64,000 nt of DNA from Myrica gale. Its lineage: Eukaryota; Streptophyta; Magnoliopsida; Fagales; Myricaceae. This document shows, piece by piece, positions 25,226-37,123 of the stretch. Every line of letters begins with the position of its first letter. The first letter of the stretch is position 1. The notes beneath the pieces are model-generated. The model was not told where the DNA came from. It did no database searches and saw only the letters and a program-made list of their open reading frames with translations. A program made the position numbers and the translations under genes. The stretch is from assembly GCA_963930655.1 (NCBI GenBank), contig OZ005620.1:17117001-17181000 (forward strand), given 5' to 3'.

Positions 25226-25338
25226 GAATCCTCCGTTGAACTTGTACTGCTACTTCATAGGTCGCGACCATAATTTTGAGGCAAAAGAAGTTTTCCGTTA
25301 ACGCCAATTCACCACTTCCGTAGAAATTGTTGGGAAAA

Positions 25339-28300
25339 ATGGTGTTTGGTGGAATTGCTGATGTTATTTCCGCTGCATCAAGCCGTTTTTCGGCCTCACA
25401 GTCTTCTTCTTCCTCCTCTTCTACCTTCCCCTATGTATCTTTCGGAACGTCGCCTCAGCCGCAATCTGGTTACGATTTTGGGTTGCCTAGATACAACAAG
25501 AATAACCTCAGACTCTCTTCGTCTCTCCAGGATTTCTCTGCTTATCGACCACGTGATCCAGAAGGAACTGATCTCGCAGCACATTTGAAACATCCGCATT
25601 CTTTGCAGAGGGAAAATGGTGGCTCTAGTTTCTCCAAAGACAAGGGCTTGTCGGGTGGATCCCCGTCTAAGCGCAACAAATGGGTGCGGCTACTCTTGCT
25701 TATCCTCTGCCTCGCGTTGTTCGGTCTTCTAATATATATGAGTTCAGTGTATGTTTATTCTTATTGGTCTCAAGGAGCATCCAAGTTTTATGTTGTGCTC
25801 GATTGTGGTAGTACTGGAACTAGAGTATATGTATATCAAGCTTCCATTGATCGTAACAATGCTGGTACTCTTCCTATTGTCTTGAGATCATTTACTGAAG
25901 GTCTTCAGAATAAACCTAGTTCACAGGTTGGGCATGCTTATGATCGAATGGAGACTGAACCCGGGTTTCATAAGTTGGTGCACAATGTGTCTGGCTTGAG
26001 GGCTGCAATTAAACCACTTGTTCAATGGGCGGAGAAGCAAATCCCCAAGCATGCACATAAGACCACCTCGCTCTTTGTCTATGCTACAGCTGGAGTTCGC
26101 CGGCTGCCGGCTGCTGACTCAAAATGGCTTCTAGACAATGCATGGTCCATACTCAAAGTTTCACCTTTCTTGTGCCAAAGAGACTGGGTTAAGATTATCA
26201 GTGGGCCAGAGGAAGCTTATCTTGGATGGATAGCCCTTAACCATCGCAAACGTGTCCTAGGGACTGCACCAAGAAAACCAACCTTTGGTTCACTTGACCT
26301 GGGTGGCTCATCCTTGCAGGTTACATTTGAAAGCAAGGAACAAGTACATAATGAGACCAGCTTAGACCTTAGAATAGGAGCTGCTAACCATCATCTCACT
26401 GCTTATTCTCTCTCAGGCTACGGATTGAATGATGCATTTGACAAGTCCGTAATTCATCTTTTTAAGCGGGTTTCTGAAATTACTAAAAGAGATTTAGTTA
26501 AGGCGAAAATCGAACTGAAGCATCCTTGCTTGCATTCCGGGTACAACGAGCAATATACCTGCTCGCAATGTGCTTTAAATTACCAGGAAGGTGGCAGCCC
26601 TGTGATTGCAGGGAAAAATATGGGTGAAGGAGGAAAGTCAGACATTGCTGTGCAGCTTGTTGGTGCTCCCAACTGGGAGGAATGCAGTAAGCTGGCAAAG
26701 ATCATTGTTAATTTGTCCGAATGGTCAAATAAAGACCCAGGAATTGACTGTGATTTGCAGCCTTGTGCTCTCCCTAATAGTTTTCCTCGCCCTTATGGCC
26801 AGTTCTATGGTATGTCTGGCTTTTTTGTGGTATATAGGTTTTTCAATTTGTCTTCAGAAGCCACACTAGACGATGTATTAGAAAAGGGTCACGAATTCTG
26901 TGAAAAAACTTGGGATGTTGCAAGAAAGAGTGTTGCACCTCAGTCCTTCATCGAACAGTACTGCTTTAGGGCACCATACATTGTGTTACTGTTGAGAGAA
27001 GGCTTGCATATTACAGATAGCCAGATCGCTATTGGTTCTGGAAGTATTACTTGGACTCTTGGAGTTGCCTTATTGGAAGCTGGGAAAGCATTTTCTTCTA
27101 GAATGCCACTTAAAAGTAATGAAATATTGCAGATGAAGATAAATCCGATAGTTATTATTTCCATTTTGTCTATTTCGTTGGTTCTCCTAGTTTGTGCATT
27201 CTCATTTATTGGCAATTGGATGCCAAGAGTATTCCGGAGGTCATATCTCCCACTTTTCAGGCATAATAGTGCAGCAAACACATCCGTTCTTAATATCTCA
27301 TCTCCTTTTGGATTCCAGAGTTGGAGTCCTATCAGTTCTGGTAAGCTGCTTAACAAGATTTCTGATTTGTGTATCTCCCTCAAGGTTTTAAAGTAATCCT
27401 GTTATATATATTTGTCAGATATTGTAAAGTATCTGGCTTTTACTCATGATTACCAGTTGTTAGTGTCTTGTTCTTCTTGGAAGAGAGAAATTACATTCTA
27501 TCTCTTCATCTTTTGTTAATATTCTTCTGGAAGAATCCTCAAGTACCTGATTTGGATGTAAGATGAACAACTAAATAAACACACTAAGAGGTTTAGATTA
27601 TTCTAATCTTTGTGCATGTTTCAAGGCTTTCTATGTAGTCTTTTGGGGACATGGATGTAAACCATGACAGAGGTTAGCTTGTTCTCTAGATTCTATCTTG
27701 AATGAGACAATTCAAACGTAGGAGTCAAAGATATGACAAACCATTTCTGGATGAAAGTACGTCTAGGATAAGTAGATTTTCCTCATTATCTGTGGATTTT
27801 AAATTTAAGCGAGTTTTATTTAGCATCAGACCAGATGCTGTAAGATTTTGCATGCACTAGGATTGTCTATTACTAGATGGTGTCATCCACATCCAGTTAT
27901 CCTCGTGCATGGGAATGATGAATCAATTCTATTTATCAGCATTATATCCATACTATTTTTTTGTAGGGAGGAGTTGGGGCATATTATCCCTCCCAATTTC
28001 TCTGCTCTGCCAGTCATTGATGCATTGTTTTATGTGAAGTTTTAACATTGAACTTATCACGTTTTGAGGGAAAACTGTGAGGAAGCTCATCTTCATTCTA
28101 ATTTTGTGAGTTAGAGTTTTTTGTTGGACTGCAATATGATTCTATTGGTGAACTATCTTGGTAGTGTTTACTTGCAAGGAAGGATAAAATTGGATTAACT
28201 GTTAGGCAGACTGTAGCTGCCTGGTCTCATATTTCTTTCGTATCTTTATGTATTTAGAAACCAGGGGCAGTTGATCTTAAGGATTTTCCTCCTATTTGTT

Positions 28301-30787
28301 TGGTGGGGGTGTCTATAAGATTTTAGCCAAGGTGTTGGCTAATAGGCTGAAGCTTGTTCTTGACAAGATTATATCACCTTTTCAGAGCGCTTTTGTTAGA
28401 GGGCGTCAGATTATGGACTCGGTGCTCATTGCTAATGAGTGCATCGATTCGAGGTTGAGATCTGGATGTTCAAAAAGCTTATGATCATGTGAACTGGAAT
28501 TTTCTTTTGTACCTTCTCCGGAGATGCGACTTCGGTGAAAAATGGTGTAGGTGGATCTCGTTTTGCATTTCGTCGGTGAGGTTTTCTGTGCTTGTTAACA
28601 GTTGCCCGGAAGGATTCTTTGGTAGCTCTCGTGGCTTACGGCAAGGGGATCCTCTCTCTCCCCTATTGTTCGTGATTGTCATGGAAGCCTTTAGCCGTAT
28701 GTTGGGGAGAGTGGTTGAGCGTGGGAGATTAGAGGGGTTCATGGTTGGAGGTGGCTCTCGGGGTTGCGTGTGCATTTCTCATTTGCTCTTCGCGGATGAT
28801 ACTTTGGTGTTGTGTGGAGCGGATGCGAGTCAATTTAGGAGCCTCATATGACTTCTTTTGTGTTTTGAGGCGGTTTCGGGCCTTCGTATTAATTTGTCAA
28901 AATCCGAGGTTATTCTTATTAGCAGGGTTGATAATGTTCAAGATTTGGCAGGTATTTTGAAGTGTGGGTTGTCTTCGCTTCCTTTGAGATATTTGGGCTT
29001 TCCGTTGGGGGCTAGTTTCAAGTGTGTGCACATTTGGAATGAGATTATCGAAAGGATGGAGAGGAGGCTTGCAGGGTGGAAGAGGATGTATCTTTCTAAG
29101 GGGGGTAGGCTTACTCTTATTAAATCTACTTTTTCGTGTCTTCTGAATTATTTCCTATCTCTATTCTCTATTCCGGTTGCAGTGGCTAAGAGGTTAGAAA
29201 AGATTCAGCGGGATTTCCTGTGGAGCAGCGATGAGAATGTGCATAAGTACCACCTTATGTAGTGGGAGCTGGTGTGTTCTCCTCTTCATAGTGGGGGTTT
29301 GGGGATCCAGAGTTTATCTATGTTTAATAGGGCTCTTTTGAGTAAGTGGTTGTGGCAGTTTGCTCATTAGAGGGATAGGCTTTGGAGGCTTGTCATTGCT
29401 GCAAAATATGAGAGTTGTGGAGGTGATTGGAGATCTTGTTCTATTAAGGGACCTTATGGAGTTAGCCTGTGGCGATATATTTGCAAAGGGTGAGACTTTT
29501 CCAGTCAGCATATTAGGTTTGTGGCGGGGAGTGGTGAAAGCGTTAGTTTTTGGCATGATGTTTGGTGTGGTGATAATCCTTTGTCTTTGTTTTATCCGGT
29601 GGTTTATTCTTTGGCTCGTAATAAGGAGGCTTTGGTGGCAGATTGTATGGAGGGGAATGATGGTCGTGCTGTGTGGAATGTTTCCTTTGTCAGGGCTGCT
29701 AATGATTGGGAGTTGGAGGAATTTTCCGCGTTTTTTTCCTTGGTGTATGGGTCGGTGCTAAGGAGAGGGGAGGAAGATAAGATCCTTTGGACTTGTTCTA
29801 AGAATTGATTGTTTTTCAGTTAAGTCCATGTACTCTATCGTGGCTAGTAGGAGAAGATTGTCCTTTCCTTGGAAAGGAGTGTGGTGGTCAAAGTGCCTTC
29901 GAAGGTATCTTTCTTTGTGTGGGAGGCTATGCATGGAAAAATTCTTACTTCGGATAATCTTTGAAGGAAAGGTATATACATTGCTGATTGGTGCTATTTT
30001 TGTCGGGAAGATGGGGAGTCGATTGACCATGTGCTCCTCCATTGTCCGTTCACGCGGGGGCTTTGGAATCACGTGCTTGATATTATTAATTTTCATTGGG
30101 TGATGCCAAAGAAGGTGACGGGAGTGTTGTGGAGTTGGAATCGGAGGTTTTCAAATCCGATTGCCAAGGTTATTTGGAGAATGATTCCTTCGTGCATTTG
30201 GTGGTGCATTTGGAAGGAATGAAATAATAGATGTTTTGAGGATTGTTCCTTGTCTTTGGTGAAGTTGCAAGGATGTTTATTACTCTCTTTGTTTAGTTGG
30301 GCTAATGCGGTGCTTGGCTGCCCTTTTGTTGATTTTCTTAGTTTTTTGGCTTGTTTAGACTAAGTGATATCGGTATAGTCCTTTGTACTGTTATCGCTTT
30401 TCTTAAATGAAATTGGTTACTTATAAAAAAAATCTTTATGTATTTAGAAATAGGCTTTTGATGTTTGTAACTCCTCCCGTTTCAGGAGATGGAAGAGTAA
30501 AGATGCCGCTGAGTCCAACCACCCAGGAAAGACCATTTGGCTTTGGACATGGCCTCAGTGGCAGCAGCAGCGGTATCCAGCTTGTAGACTCTTCATTGTA
30601 CCCATCAACTAGCATCGTTTCACATAGTTACTCCTCAAGTAATTTGGGGCAGATGCAATTTGATGGCAATGATATGACTTCCTTCTGGTCCCCTCACAGA
30701 GGTCAGATGCGTCTTCAAAGTCGGAGATCACAATCTCGAGAAGACCTTAATTCGTCACTATCTGAGGCACACCTGGTGAAGGTCTAG
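25339..30787 (+). CDS. APY7: apyrase 7-type GDA1/CD39 nucleoside phosphatase
   Basis: An endomembrane or surface NTP/NDP phosphatase of the GDA1/CD39 family. Coding exons 25339-27340 and 30486-30787 join in phase to give 767 residues, close to Arabidopsis APY7. The ATG at 25339 (AAAAATGG context, MVFGGIADV) matches the family's start. The protein has a Ser-rich N-terminal tail, a first membrane segment at about 115-140, then the five apyrase regions: DCGSTGTR (155-162), [10 protein letters not shown] (247-256), [10 protein letters not shown] (288-297), LDLGGSSLQ (319-327) and [14 protein letters not shown] (565-578). A second membrane segment lies at about 601-626, followed by a cytosolic Ser/Arg-rich tail ending [18 protein letters not shown]...HLVKV. 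The 3.1 kb intron carries a LINE. If the intron is retained, the frame ends after 18 more codons near 27396. Confidence 0.96.
28261..30431 (+). mobile_element. 5'-truncated L1-type LINE (copy B) in the APY7 intron
   Basis: A 2171-bp insertion with an exact 19-bp flanking duplication, ATCTTTATGTATTTAGAAA (28242-28260 and 30432-30450), and a short A-tail. It begins inside reverse transcriptase ([20 protein letters not shown]), has the catalytic [12 protein letters not shown] at about 28785, and ends with zf-RVT-like sequence and ATGAAATTGGTTACTTAT before the tail. A small deletion after SRLRS and several stops inactivate it. It belongs to the same family as 285-3567 and lies in sense within APY7. 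Confidence 0.95.
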
Positions 30788-30904
30788 GGCATGGTTTTCC
30801 ACATTTCTGGTACAGTAACGCAATTCTTTGCCAAATGGCATACTACCAGCTTGTAGAGGTTTGTGCCAAGGATTATTGTGGGGCTAATGATGAGCTGTTC
30901 TGGC

Positions 30905-32020
30905 TAGGGCTGTACAACCCCGGTGTAGGTGCCGGTTTTGGCCAAAACCGGCACCTACACCTGGTAGGCCGGTTTTGAAAAAATTACCACCTACACCTAC
31001 ACCGTTAAGGGCAAAAACCGGCCCTTAGCGGTGGCGGTTTAGCGGTGGCGGTTTCCGGTTATCCTACATTAATATTGAGCCATTTTTTTTAACATTTTAC
31101 GTACTTGGCCCAATGTATTTTTTCTTTTTTCTTTTGGTCCATTAACCACATATCAATAAAATATAAACTAATGAAATCCAAATTCCAAAATCAATAAAAT
31201 TTAAGATCATCTTAAAAGATAAGATGAGAATTTAAAGTCCAAAGTAATAGAGACGTCTCTGTAAATAGAAACTATTATCTTTTGAAAAATCCAGTTTAGA
31301 CCCTAACAACACTTAGGTGATGTTCGGTTAAGGTGTTTTGTGAAGATTTTTTGTGTTTTGAGAATTTTTATGTGATGTTAACTTTATTGGTATGCGTGTT
31401 GTAGTTATATTTATGTGGTGTGAAAAATGATGTTTGGTTGTAGAATCTTGAGGATTCAAAAAATCCTGAGGATTCTTTGTAAACGAACAGACCCTTAGAT
31501 GAGAGAATCTCGACCTCTTGACTTATATTATGCGATGTACCTACCAAAGTTTGACATTAAACTCTTTAATTATGATTCCAATGCCTTCATATATACCCTT
31601 TTAAATACAATAAATTTGTAATTTTTCTACCAAAATTCTAAATAACTAGTTCATTCACCTAGCAAGCTTCTTGGTAACTTGAATGTAAGCATTTGATTAG
31701 ACAAAACCAAAAACAAATCTCAAATATTCAAGTGAAACTAAACTATTGAGTAAACCTTGTCATGCTTCTAGAATATTATGTCTTGAGGTAAAACTAAAGT
31801 TTAAACTATTGAGTAGAAATTAAAATAAAAAAAACTAAAAAAAAAATCCCGGTTTAACCTACACCGGGAAACCCGGTGCCGGTTAAACCGGGAAATGTCG
31901 GTTTTTTCAAAAGACCAAACCTACACCGGCATCGGTTAGACCAAAAACCGGAAACCCGGTGCCGGTACCGGTGCCGGTGCCGGTGCCACCGGAATTTCCC
32001 GGTGGCATTGTACAGCCCTA
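30905..32020. mobile_element. non-autonomous hAT element just after the APY7 stop codon
   Basis: Terminal inverted repeats TAGGGCTGTACAA at left and the exact complement TTGTACAGCCCTA at right, with a perfect 8-bp duplication GTTCTGGC (30897-30904, 32021-32028). The 1116-bp body has subterminal blocks of CCGGT/ACCGG and CGGCACCTACAC motifs at both ends, an AT-rich middle and no coding capacity. It begins 117 bases after the APY7 stop, so it probably lies within the 3' UTR. A diverged relative is at 54956-56260. Confidence 0.93.
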
Positions 32021-32028
32021 GTTCTGGC

Positions 32029-33129
32029 CACTGATTCCAACAGATTCTGTCCGGCAGAGATTTTACCCAGTTGATACAAATGACCCATTTTTGAACACGC
32101 TTGCCTTCAGATACCGGGTCATCGAGTTGTCTCCCTCCTTCAATGGTTATGTTCTGCCACATCTTTAGAGTCAAGTTCTGAAGCCCCTTACAATTTTCAA
32201 GTGTTGAGAGTTCAACGAGGGCAAGCCATTGACAACAAGTAGGTGAAACATTGCCTGGGGGGAAACTAGGATTAATGATTTTCATAACATATTCCTTCAT
32301 ATCTTTTTTCAAGTAGACCAGAGTTAGCTGTCGTTTACGACTTCCTTACCTCGATTGGTCAGCATGCTGAGGAGATACTGATTGAAGAGATGAATGCTGG
32401 GAAGCAATCGTATAAAAAGTATATATATAAAGCGCCTCTTATACTTGTTCGTTTCTTTGAGGGAATATAATTATCATTTCGAGCATAAAAAAATTATTTT
32501 TAAAAAAACTTTAACGCAGTGTTTGAAATTAATAAGTTGAGAGGATACGGAGAATATTTATCTCTGATTTTATTTTGATTTAACCCAATATTCACCCTTG
32601 CCCCTCCCAACCAAAAACGAAAAAGTCAAGGCCTTAGATATTACGTAGACTCGAGACATAAAAGGTGATGTTTGTTTTTTCAATATTTCGGGTTATGAAA
32701 ACTTTCAACAAAATAAATATATTTCAATATTTTTTACTTTTATACGTACATATTTTATTTTTTTATAAATCTCAATAAAATAAATATTCTCAAAATTTCT
32801 AAAATATTCCTTACATTTTGAATGACAAACGTACCCAAAATAAATGGACTTCAATGCTAATATTATAATCAGTTTCAGTCCTGACAAGTTTGTCAAATTG
32901 TGGGCTGTTGACCTTCTATTTTAAGTTGGAGTACTATGTGCTTCGGGAGATAAAACAACCTAAAAAGAGAAATACGTTGGCCGCATAAGCAAGTTTGGAT
33001 TTCTTTTGGGAATTTTGGCACAAGTAAATGTCGCTCGAGCAGTTCTCTCGGCTCAAAAACTGAGGAGGTCTTCTCGGGTTTTCCTTCGGGAGCGAGACTG
33101 ATCTAAGCTGTGAAAACTCTAATTACAAG
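32029..33129. other. APY7 3' flank, nothing recognised
   Basis: The first 400 bases may be the rest of the APY7 3' UTR displaced by the hAT insertion. The remainder is AT-rich spacer. Confidence 0.45.
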
Positions 33130-34096
33130 ATCGCTTGAAACTCCTCTTGTGGGAAGTTGCAGCGGAAGCTATACATGTTCGCGTTCCTGAGTTCAGAAGA
33201 CATGACGACAATGATGAGCCTCTCTTCAATGTATTTGTTGTGGGCAGTATCCTGAAACGGCGGTACATCTTTTCCACGATTGCACTATGGTCAGATTACT
33301 CTGGAACACTTCTACTTGGGCTTTGGATATTTCCAGGATACTGGTTTCTTCAATGGGTGAATGGATTCATATATTACTTAATGTTGATTCTATCCTGGGC
33401 ATTAGACCGCGCTCTATTCCTTCTTTCATGCTAAATGCAGCTCTCATTTTGGATGTCCTTTGGTACTCTCGCAACAAAGCATTTCATGAAGCTTGTCCTG
33501 TGGTTGCATCAGAATTACAGCGATCTTTATCTCGGCGTTTCTCAGAACATTCAACCGGCTCTTTGTTGGGTTCCTCCGGGACCTAACCAATTGAAGATCA
33601 ATTTTGACGTGACAATACGTCAATTCGGATCGTACATAGCTGTCTCTTGTCGAGACTCCTCCAGCTCTCTATGTACTGTGTACGTGGAGCATGTTTATGC
33701 TATGGACCCTCTATTGGGTGAAGCAATGACGGCTGCTCGTGCTGTGGAACTAGCCCTCGCTAAACGTTGGTCTGCTATTATTTTTGAAACAGACTCCAAG
33801 TTGCTTTGGGAGGATGTTACAGGTGCTGCTAGAACCCCTTGTTGGAAAATAGCGGACTTAGTTGCTTCTTTACGCTTGCTGTTCAAGGCTCATTCTGCGT
33901 GGTCACTGCATTGGGTTCCAAGGAAGCTTAACCAGCAAGCTCATTTACTTGCTCAATGGGCTGCCCGTTCGAAGCGTACTGACTTTTGTGATTTTAATTA
34001 CATTCCTTTTCATATTCTGTATTGTGACTCTGATAATCCACTGTTTTACGAGTTTTTTTTTATTAATGAAATGATCGTTTTCGAGAAAAAAAATTA
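33130..34096 (+). mobile_element. 3' fragment of an RNase H-bearing LINE (copy C)
   Basis: It begins RLKLLLWEVAAEAI, typical of the region before the zf-RVT finger, continues through a frameshifted finger (DCTMVRLLWNTSTWAL), then an RNase H (RVT_3-like) domain: INFDVTIR, LGEAMTAARAVELALAKRW, IIFETDSKLLWEDV, WVPRKLNQQAHLLAQWAA. The usual acidic positions D, E, D are visible. It ends TTAATGAAATGATCGTTTTC and an A-run. Because it carries RNase H it belongs to a different LINE lineage from copies A and B. No convincing target duplication was found. Confidence 0.75.
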
Positions 34097-35168
34097 AAAA
34101 CCCTCTACTTGTACCCCAATCCTAAATCCCTTAATCAACTAACAAGTGACAACAACCTACAAATATCTCTTACCCACAAAAGTCATTGAACTATTTGGCT
34201 GGTGAGATGTGGGAGGTGACTAGGGTTATCTTCGTTTCATACATTTTTTCAATATTCAAATACATTCAACAAACTACTACCGAACATATTCAGAATTCAA
34301 ACACATACACCAATACATTTTACACAATCTCCAACTTTTTATTTTTTTATTCAACATAAATTCTCTCTATACTTTTTCACATAACTTTAATATTTTTTTA
34401 TTAAACAATTACATCAAATCATTTCTCTCTCTATTTTACGTTAAATATAAAAAATTATTATTAAACATAAATATTTATAATTTTTCTAAAATCCTGCAAT
34501 TTTTACTCAAACGAAACATATACCTCGTTCGATTTTCGGTGGGCATATTACAGAAAACTGCTTGTGGTGTCAGAGCTATTTGGCCACCGACTGTATAAGC
34601 ATATCAATCCTCAATTAACCTGTGGTCAGGGGAAAAACCTGTGGTGTTCGTTGTTTAGTCTTTTTTATTATATTAGTTGTTTTCCAGAAAAAAAAAAAAA
34701 AAAACCTGTGGTCAGGGGAAAAAAAAATACCCGACAAGACGAACAGGTACACTCCCCACTCAAAAATAAAAGCAGCGAATGTGCACCACAAGTAGACTGA
34801 CTGCAGTGAGCTTTGGATTGACTGAGATTCACAACCCCGATATCTGCTTTTTGAGAATGGCCAAAATCCTGAATCGTCTTGTCATGAATTAGAAGAAAAA
34901 ACGGGCCCATTGCTGCGTATGATTGCAGGTAAGAAATGAAAATACTGTCTGGATCCCACTCTTTTTGCCACCTAGAATGGGCAGATAGATGATGTAGTAA
35001 TATCTCTGTAAGATTATCTTTAGTGCGGACAGATGCAGTAACTTTACTAGAACCTGTACAAATATATAGGGTAGAGTTTCTATTTGTTGTGTGGTGTGAA
35101 TGATCTGTGGGCCGGGCATTGCAGACCTGGTGTAAAGCTTACTGTGTTACTGAATTAATGTAGGACAC
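34097..35168. other. spacer and presumed CCD4 3' UTR
   Basis: AT-rich, with a 17-base A-run near 34690. The right part should hold the 3' UTR of CCD4, which is transcribed leftward. No other gene is seen. Confidence 0.5.
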
Positions 35169-37040
35169 TCAGAGATTTTTGAGGTCGCTTTCCCTCACAA
35201 ATAATCCGTGAAAGCCATAGGGAACCCGGTGCGGCAGCTTCACGGTGGCCACAATATCAAGATTGGGGGACTTGGCATCCATCACTAAGAACCTTGACTC
35301 TCCTTCCTTCTCGTCATGGATATATGACACCACGTACCCATCGTCCTCCTCTGCCTCTGGATTTCCTGGGTCCCTGGCCACGAAGAAAGGCTCTCCCCCA
35401 TAGCACCCCGGCCCAAACATTCTGCTCGCCACCGTGCACTCCTGGCGCTCACTTTTGGACACGTCTAGCTTCACCACCCCCGATATCTTGGGCATTGGAT
35501 CACCGACCGCCGCGTAGACGTACCTATTCTTCTTCCCCACGTATGCCGGATTTATCACGGCAAAGTCTAGATTTCTTGCTGAAATTGGATACCTTGTTAC
35601 GATCCCTGTATTGAGGTCGATCCTTACTTTCTCTACCAGCGCGTGGACGAGGTCCATTCTTTCCAAAGTGTGCTCTACTGATAATATGTTTGGTGCCACC
35701 ATCACTATAGCCCTTCCATCATCTTCGTCCCATGCATTAATGGCGTGTATGATGTTAAACCCAGGGACGTCGAACCATCTCATCTCCGACTCGTCCTTTG
35801 CATATCGAGGAATGACTCCGAGTCTAGGCACTTTGGACGAGTCTGCACCCACAGGAGACCCTCGTCCCACTATCATTTCCATGGGGTTCATCCCTATTTG
35901 TATGTCTGCGAATATTGCGAATTTCTTGGTGATTGCGAAGTCATGGAGGAAAGAGGGACGGACCATGGAGAATACGGGCACATCTGGTTGTTTTTTACCG
36001 TTAGCATCGAACCGGAAATATGTCAGAAATGGAGGAACTGGGCCGTATCGGAAGGCAAACGCTTCACCCGTGTCAGGGTCTACTTTGGGGTGAGCAGTTA
36101 TGCTCATGAAGAGCTGTCCATCAAAATCATGGCGACCCAGAGTCTCGATGTCTCCGTTGGAGGTCAATCTCACTGTATAAGGAAGGTCCGACTCACCTAG
36201 CGCGAAGAGCCGGTTGGCAAAGAAAGACAAGCTGGTGTTTGCTAGACCAATACCATTAGCAGGATTGTATTGACCACTGAAGACTCGGGCAGCAGAGAGA
36301 GCACCCCGTGCTGCCGAGGCAGCAAGGCCGTTGAAGCCCGAGAAGACATTGGGAAGAAGAGGATAACCAGCATCCCGCTCGATGTTGTACTTATAGGTCT
36401 TGACATAGCGGCTGCAGAGGGTGGCTTTGCCTTGGGACATCTTGATGGAGTGAAGCATGCCATCACCGTCAAAGAGGTGGTAAGGCCCACGAGGCAAGTA
36501 CTGTGGGTTTGGACCATTCCGAATGTAGGCACCATCAAGTTCCGGTGGTAGGGATCCTTGTATCACCTCACACTCTGTTGGGGGAAGCTCCTCAACCGGA
36601 GCAAAGTTGTTAGAGAGCACGTGTCGTGGGTCCACGGAAGTTCGGAGTGGAGGATCTATGAAGTTGTTGATGATGTCGTCGAATACGTTGAAGATCACTG
36701 CCGGTACTGACAGCTCTGGTCGTTTCTTTGCCTCTGATGCCAGGGGTTTAGCTTCTAATGAAGTGGCAGATTTTTGCGATGGTGATAATGGTGGCAACCG
36801 TGATGTGCCTTGTGTGTCTGGACTTTGGGGTTGGGGTGCTGTTGTTGTGGTGGTGCGGGTGGGCGAAGGTTTTGCAGTTGAGGTATGGGGCCTTTCTTCA
36901 ATCCTAACAGAAGACACATGGAGGACAGGACCATTAGCTGATGATGGTGGTGTCCGGAAGGCTTTTTGTGTTGTCATTGTCGCGGAGAGAAGTTTTGGCA
37001 TGGCCAGAGTAGAGAGGAAGGAAGAAGAGAAGGCATCCAT
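35169..37040 (-). CDS. CCD4: carotenoid cleavage dioxygenase 4
   Basis: A plastid non-haem iron enzyme of the RPE65/CCD family. CCD4 enzymes cleave carotenoids, usually at the 9,10 (9',10') bond, and so set carotenoid level and apocarotenoid aroma in petals, fruit and seeds. It is a single open frame of 623 residues without an intron. Residues 1 to about 110 are rich in Ser, Thr and Pro, as expected for a transit peptide. The four iron-binding histidines are present: H317 (ITAHPKVD), H366 (FLHDFAIT), H432 (NIIHAINAW), H611 (PYGFHGLF), with spacings like those of maize VP14. CCD4-type blocks SGFNGLAASAARGALSAARV and NPANGIGLANTSLSFFANRL and the C-terminal GLFVRESDL separate it from NCEDs. A TATA box lies about 80 bases before the ATG. 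It is convergent with APY7. Confidence 0.97.
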   Translation of the reverse strand: MDAFSSSFLSTLAMPKLLSATMTTQKAFRTPPSSANGPVLHVSSVRIEERPHTSTAKPSPTRTTTTTAPQPQSPDTQGTSRLPPLSPSQKSATSLEAKPLASEAKKRPELSVPAVIFNVFDDIINNFIDPPLRTSVDPRHVLSNNFAPVEELPPTECEVIQGSLPPELDGAYIRNGPNPQYLPRGPYHLFDGDGMLHSIKMSQGKATLCSRYVKTYKYNIERDAGYPLLPNVFSGFNGLAASAARGALSAARVFSGQYNPANGIGLANTSLSFFANRLFALGESDLPYTVRLTSNGDIETLGRHDFDGQLFMSITAHPKVDPDTGEAFAFRYGPVPPFLTYFRFDANGKKQPDVPVFSMVRPSFLHDFAITKKFAIFADIQIGMNPMEMIVGRGSPVGADSSKVPRLGVIPRYAKDESEMRWFDVPGFNIIHAINAWDEDDGRAIVMVAPNILSVEHTLERMDLVHALVEKVRIDLNTGIVTRYPISARNLDFAVINPAYVGKKNRYVYAAVGDPMPKISGVVKLDVSKSERQECTVASRMFGPGCYGGEPFFVARDPGNPEAEEDDGYVVSYIHDEKEGESRFLVMDAKSPNLDIVATVKLPHRVPYGFHGLFVRESDLKNL

Positions 37041-37115
37041 GTTTTGTGTTTCCTCTACAAAACAAACAACGAATGGATGCCCACAAGAAATGACGAGAGG
37101 ACGTGGTGAACTGGG

Positions 37116-37123
37116 TTATATAA
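37116..37123 (-). promoter_or_regulatory. CCD4 TATA box
   Basis: On the - strand, GGCTTATATAACCC lies about 80 bases before the CCD4 ATG, which allows a leader of roughly 45-50 bases. CACCACGTC, with an ACGT core, lies between it and the ATG near 37100-37108. Confidence 0.65.

Noticed and set aside
25327..25338. Upstream extension of APY7 from 25327
   Set aside because: The codon there is TTG. The ATG at 25339 has a good context and matches the family N-terminus.
31854..32312. 152-codon frame on the - strand crossing the right end of the hAT element behind APY7
   Set aside because: It spans a transposon boundary and its target duplication, and half of it is ACCGG repeat; it cannot be an old gene.
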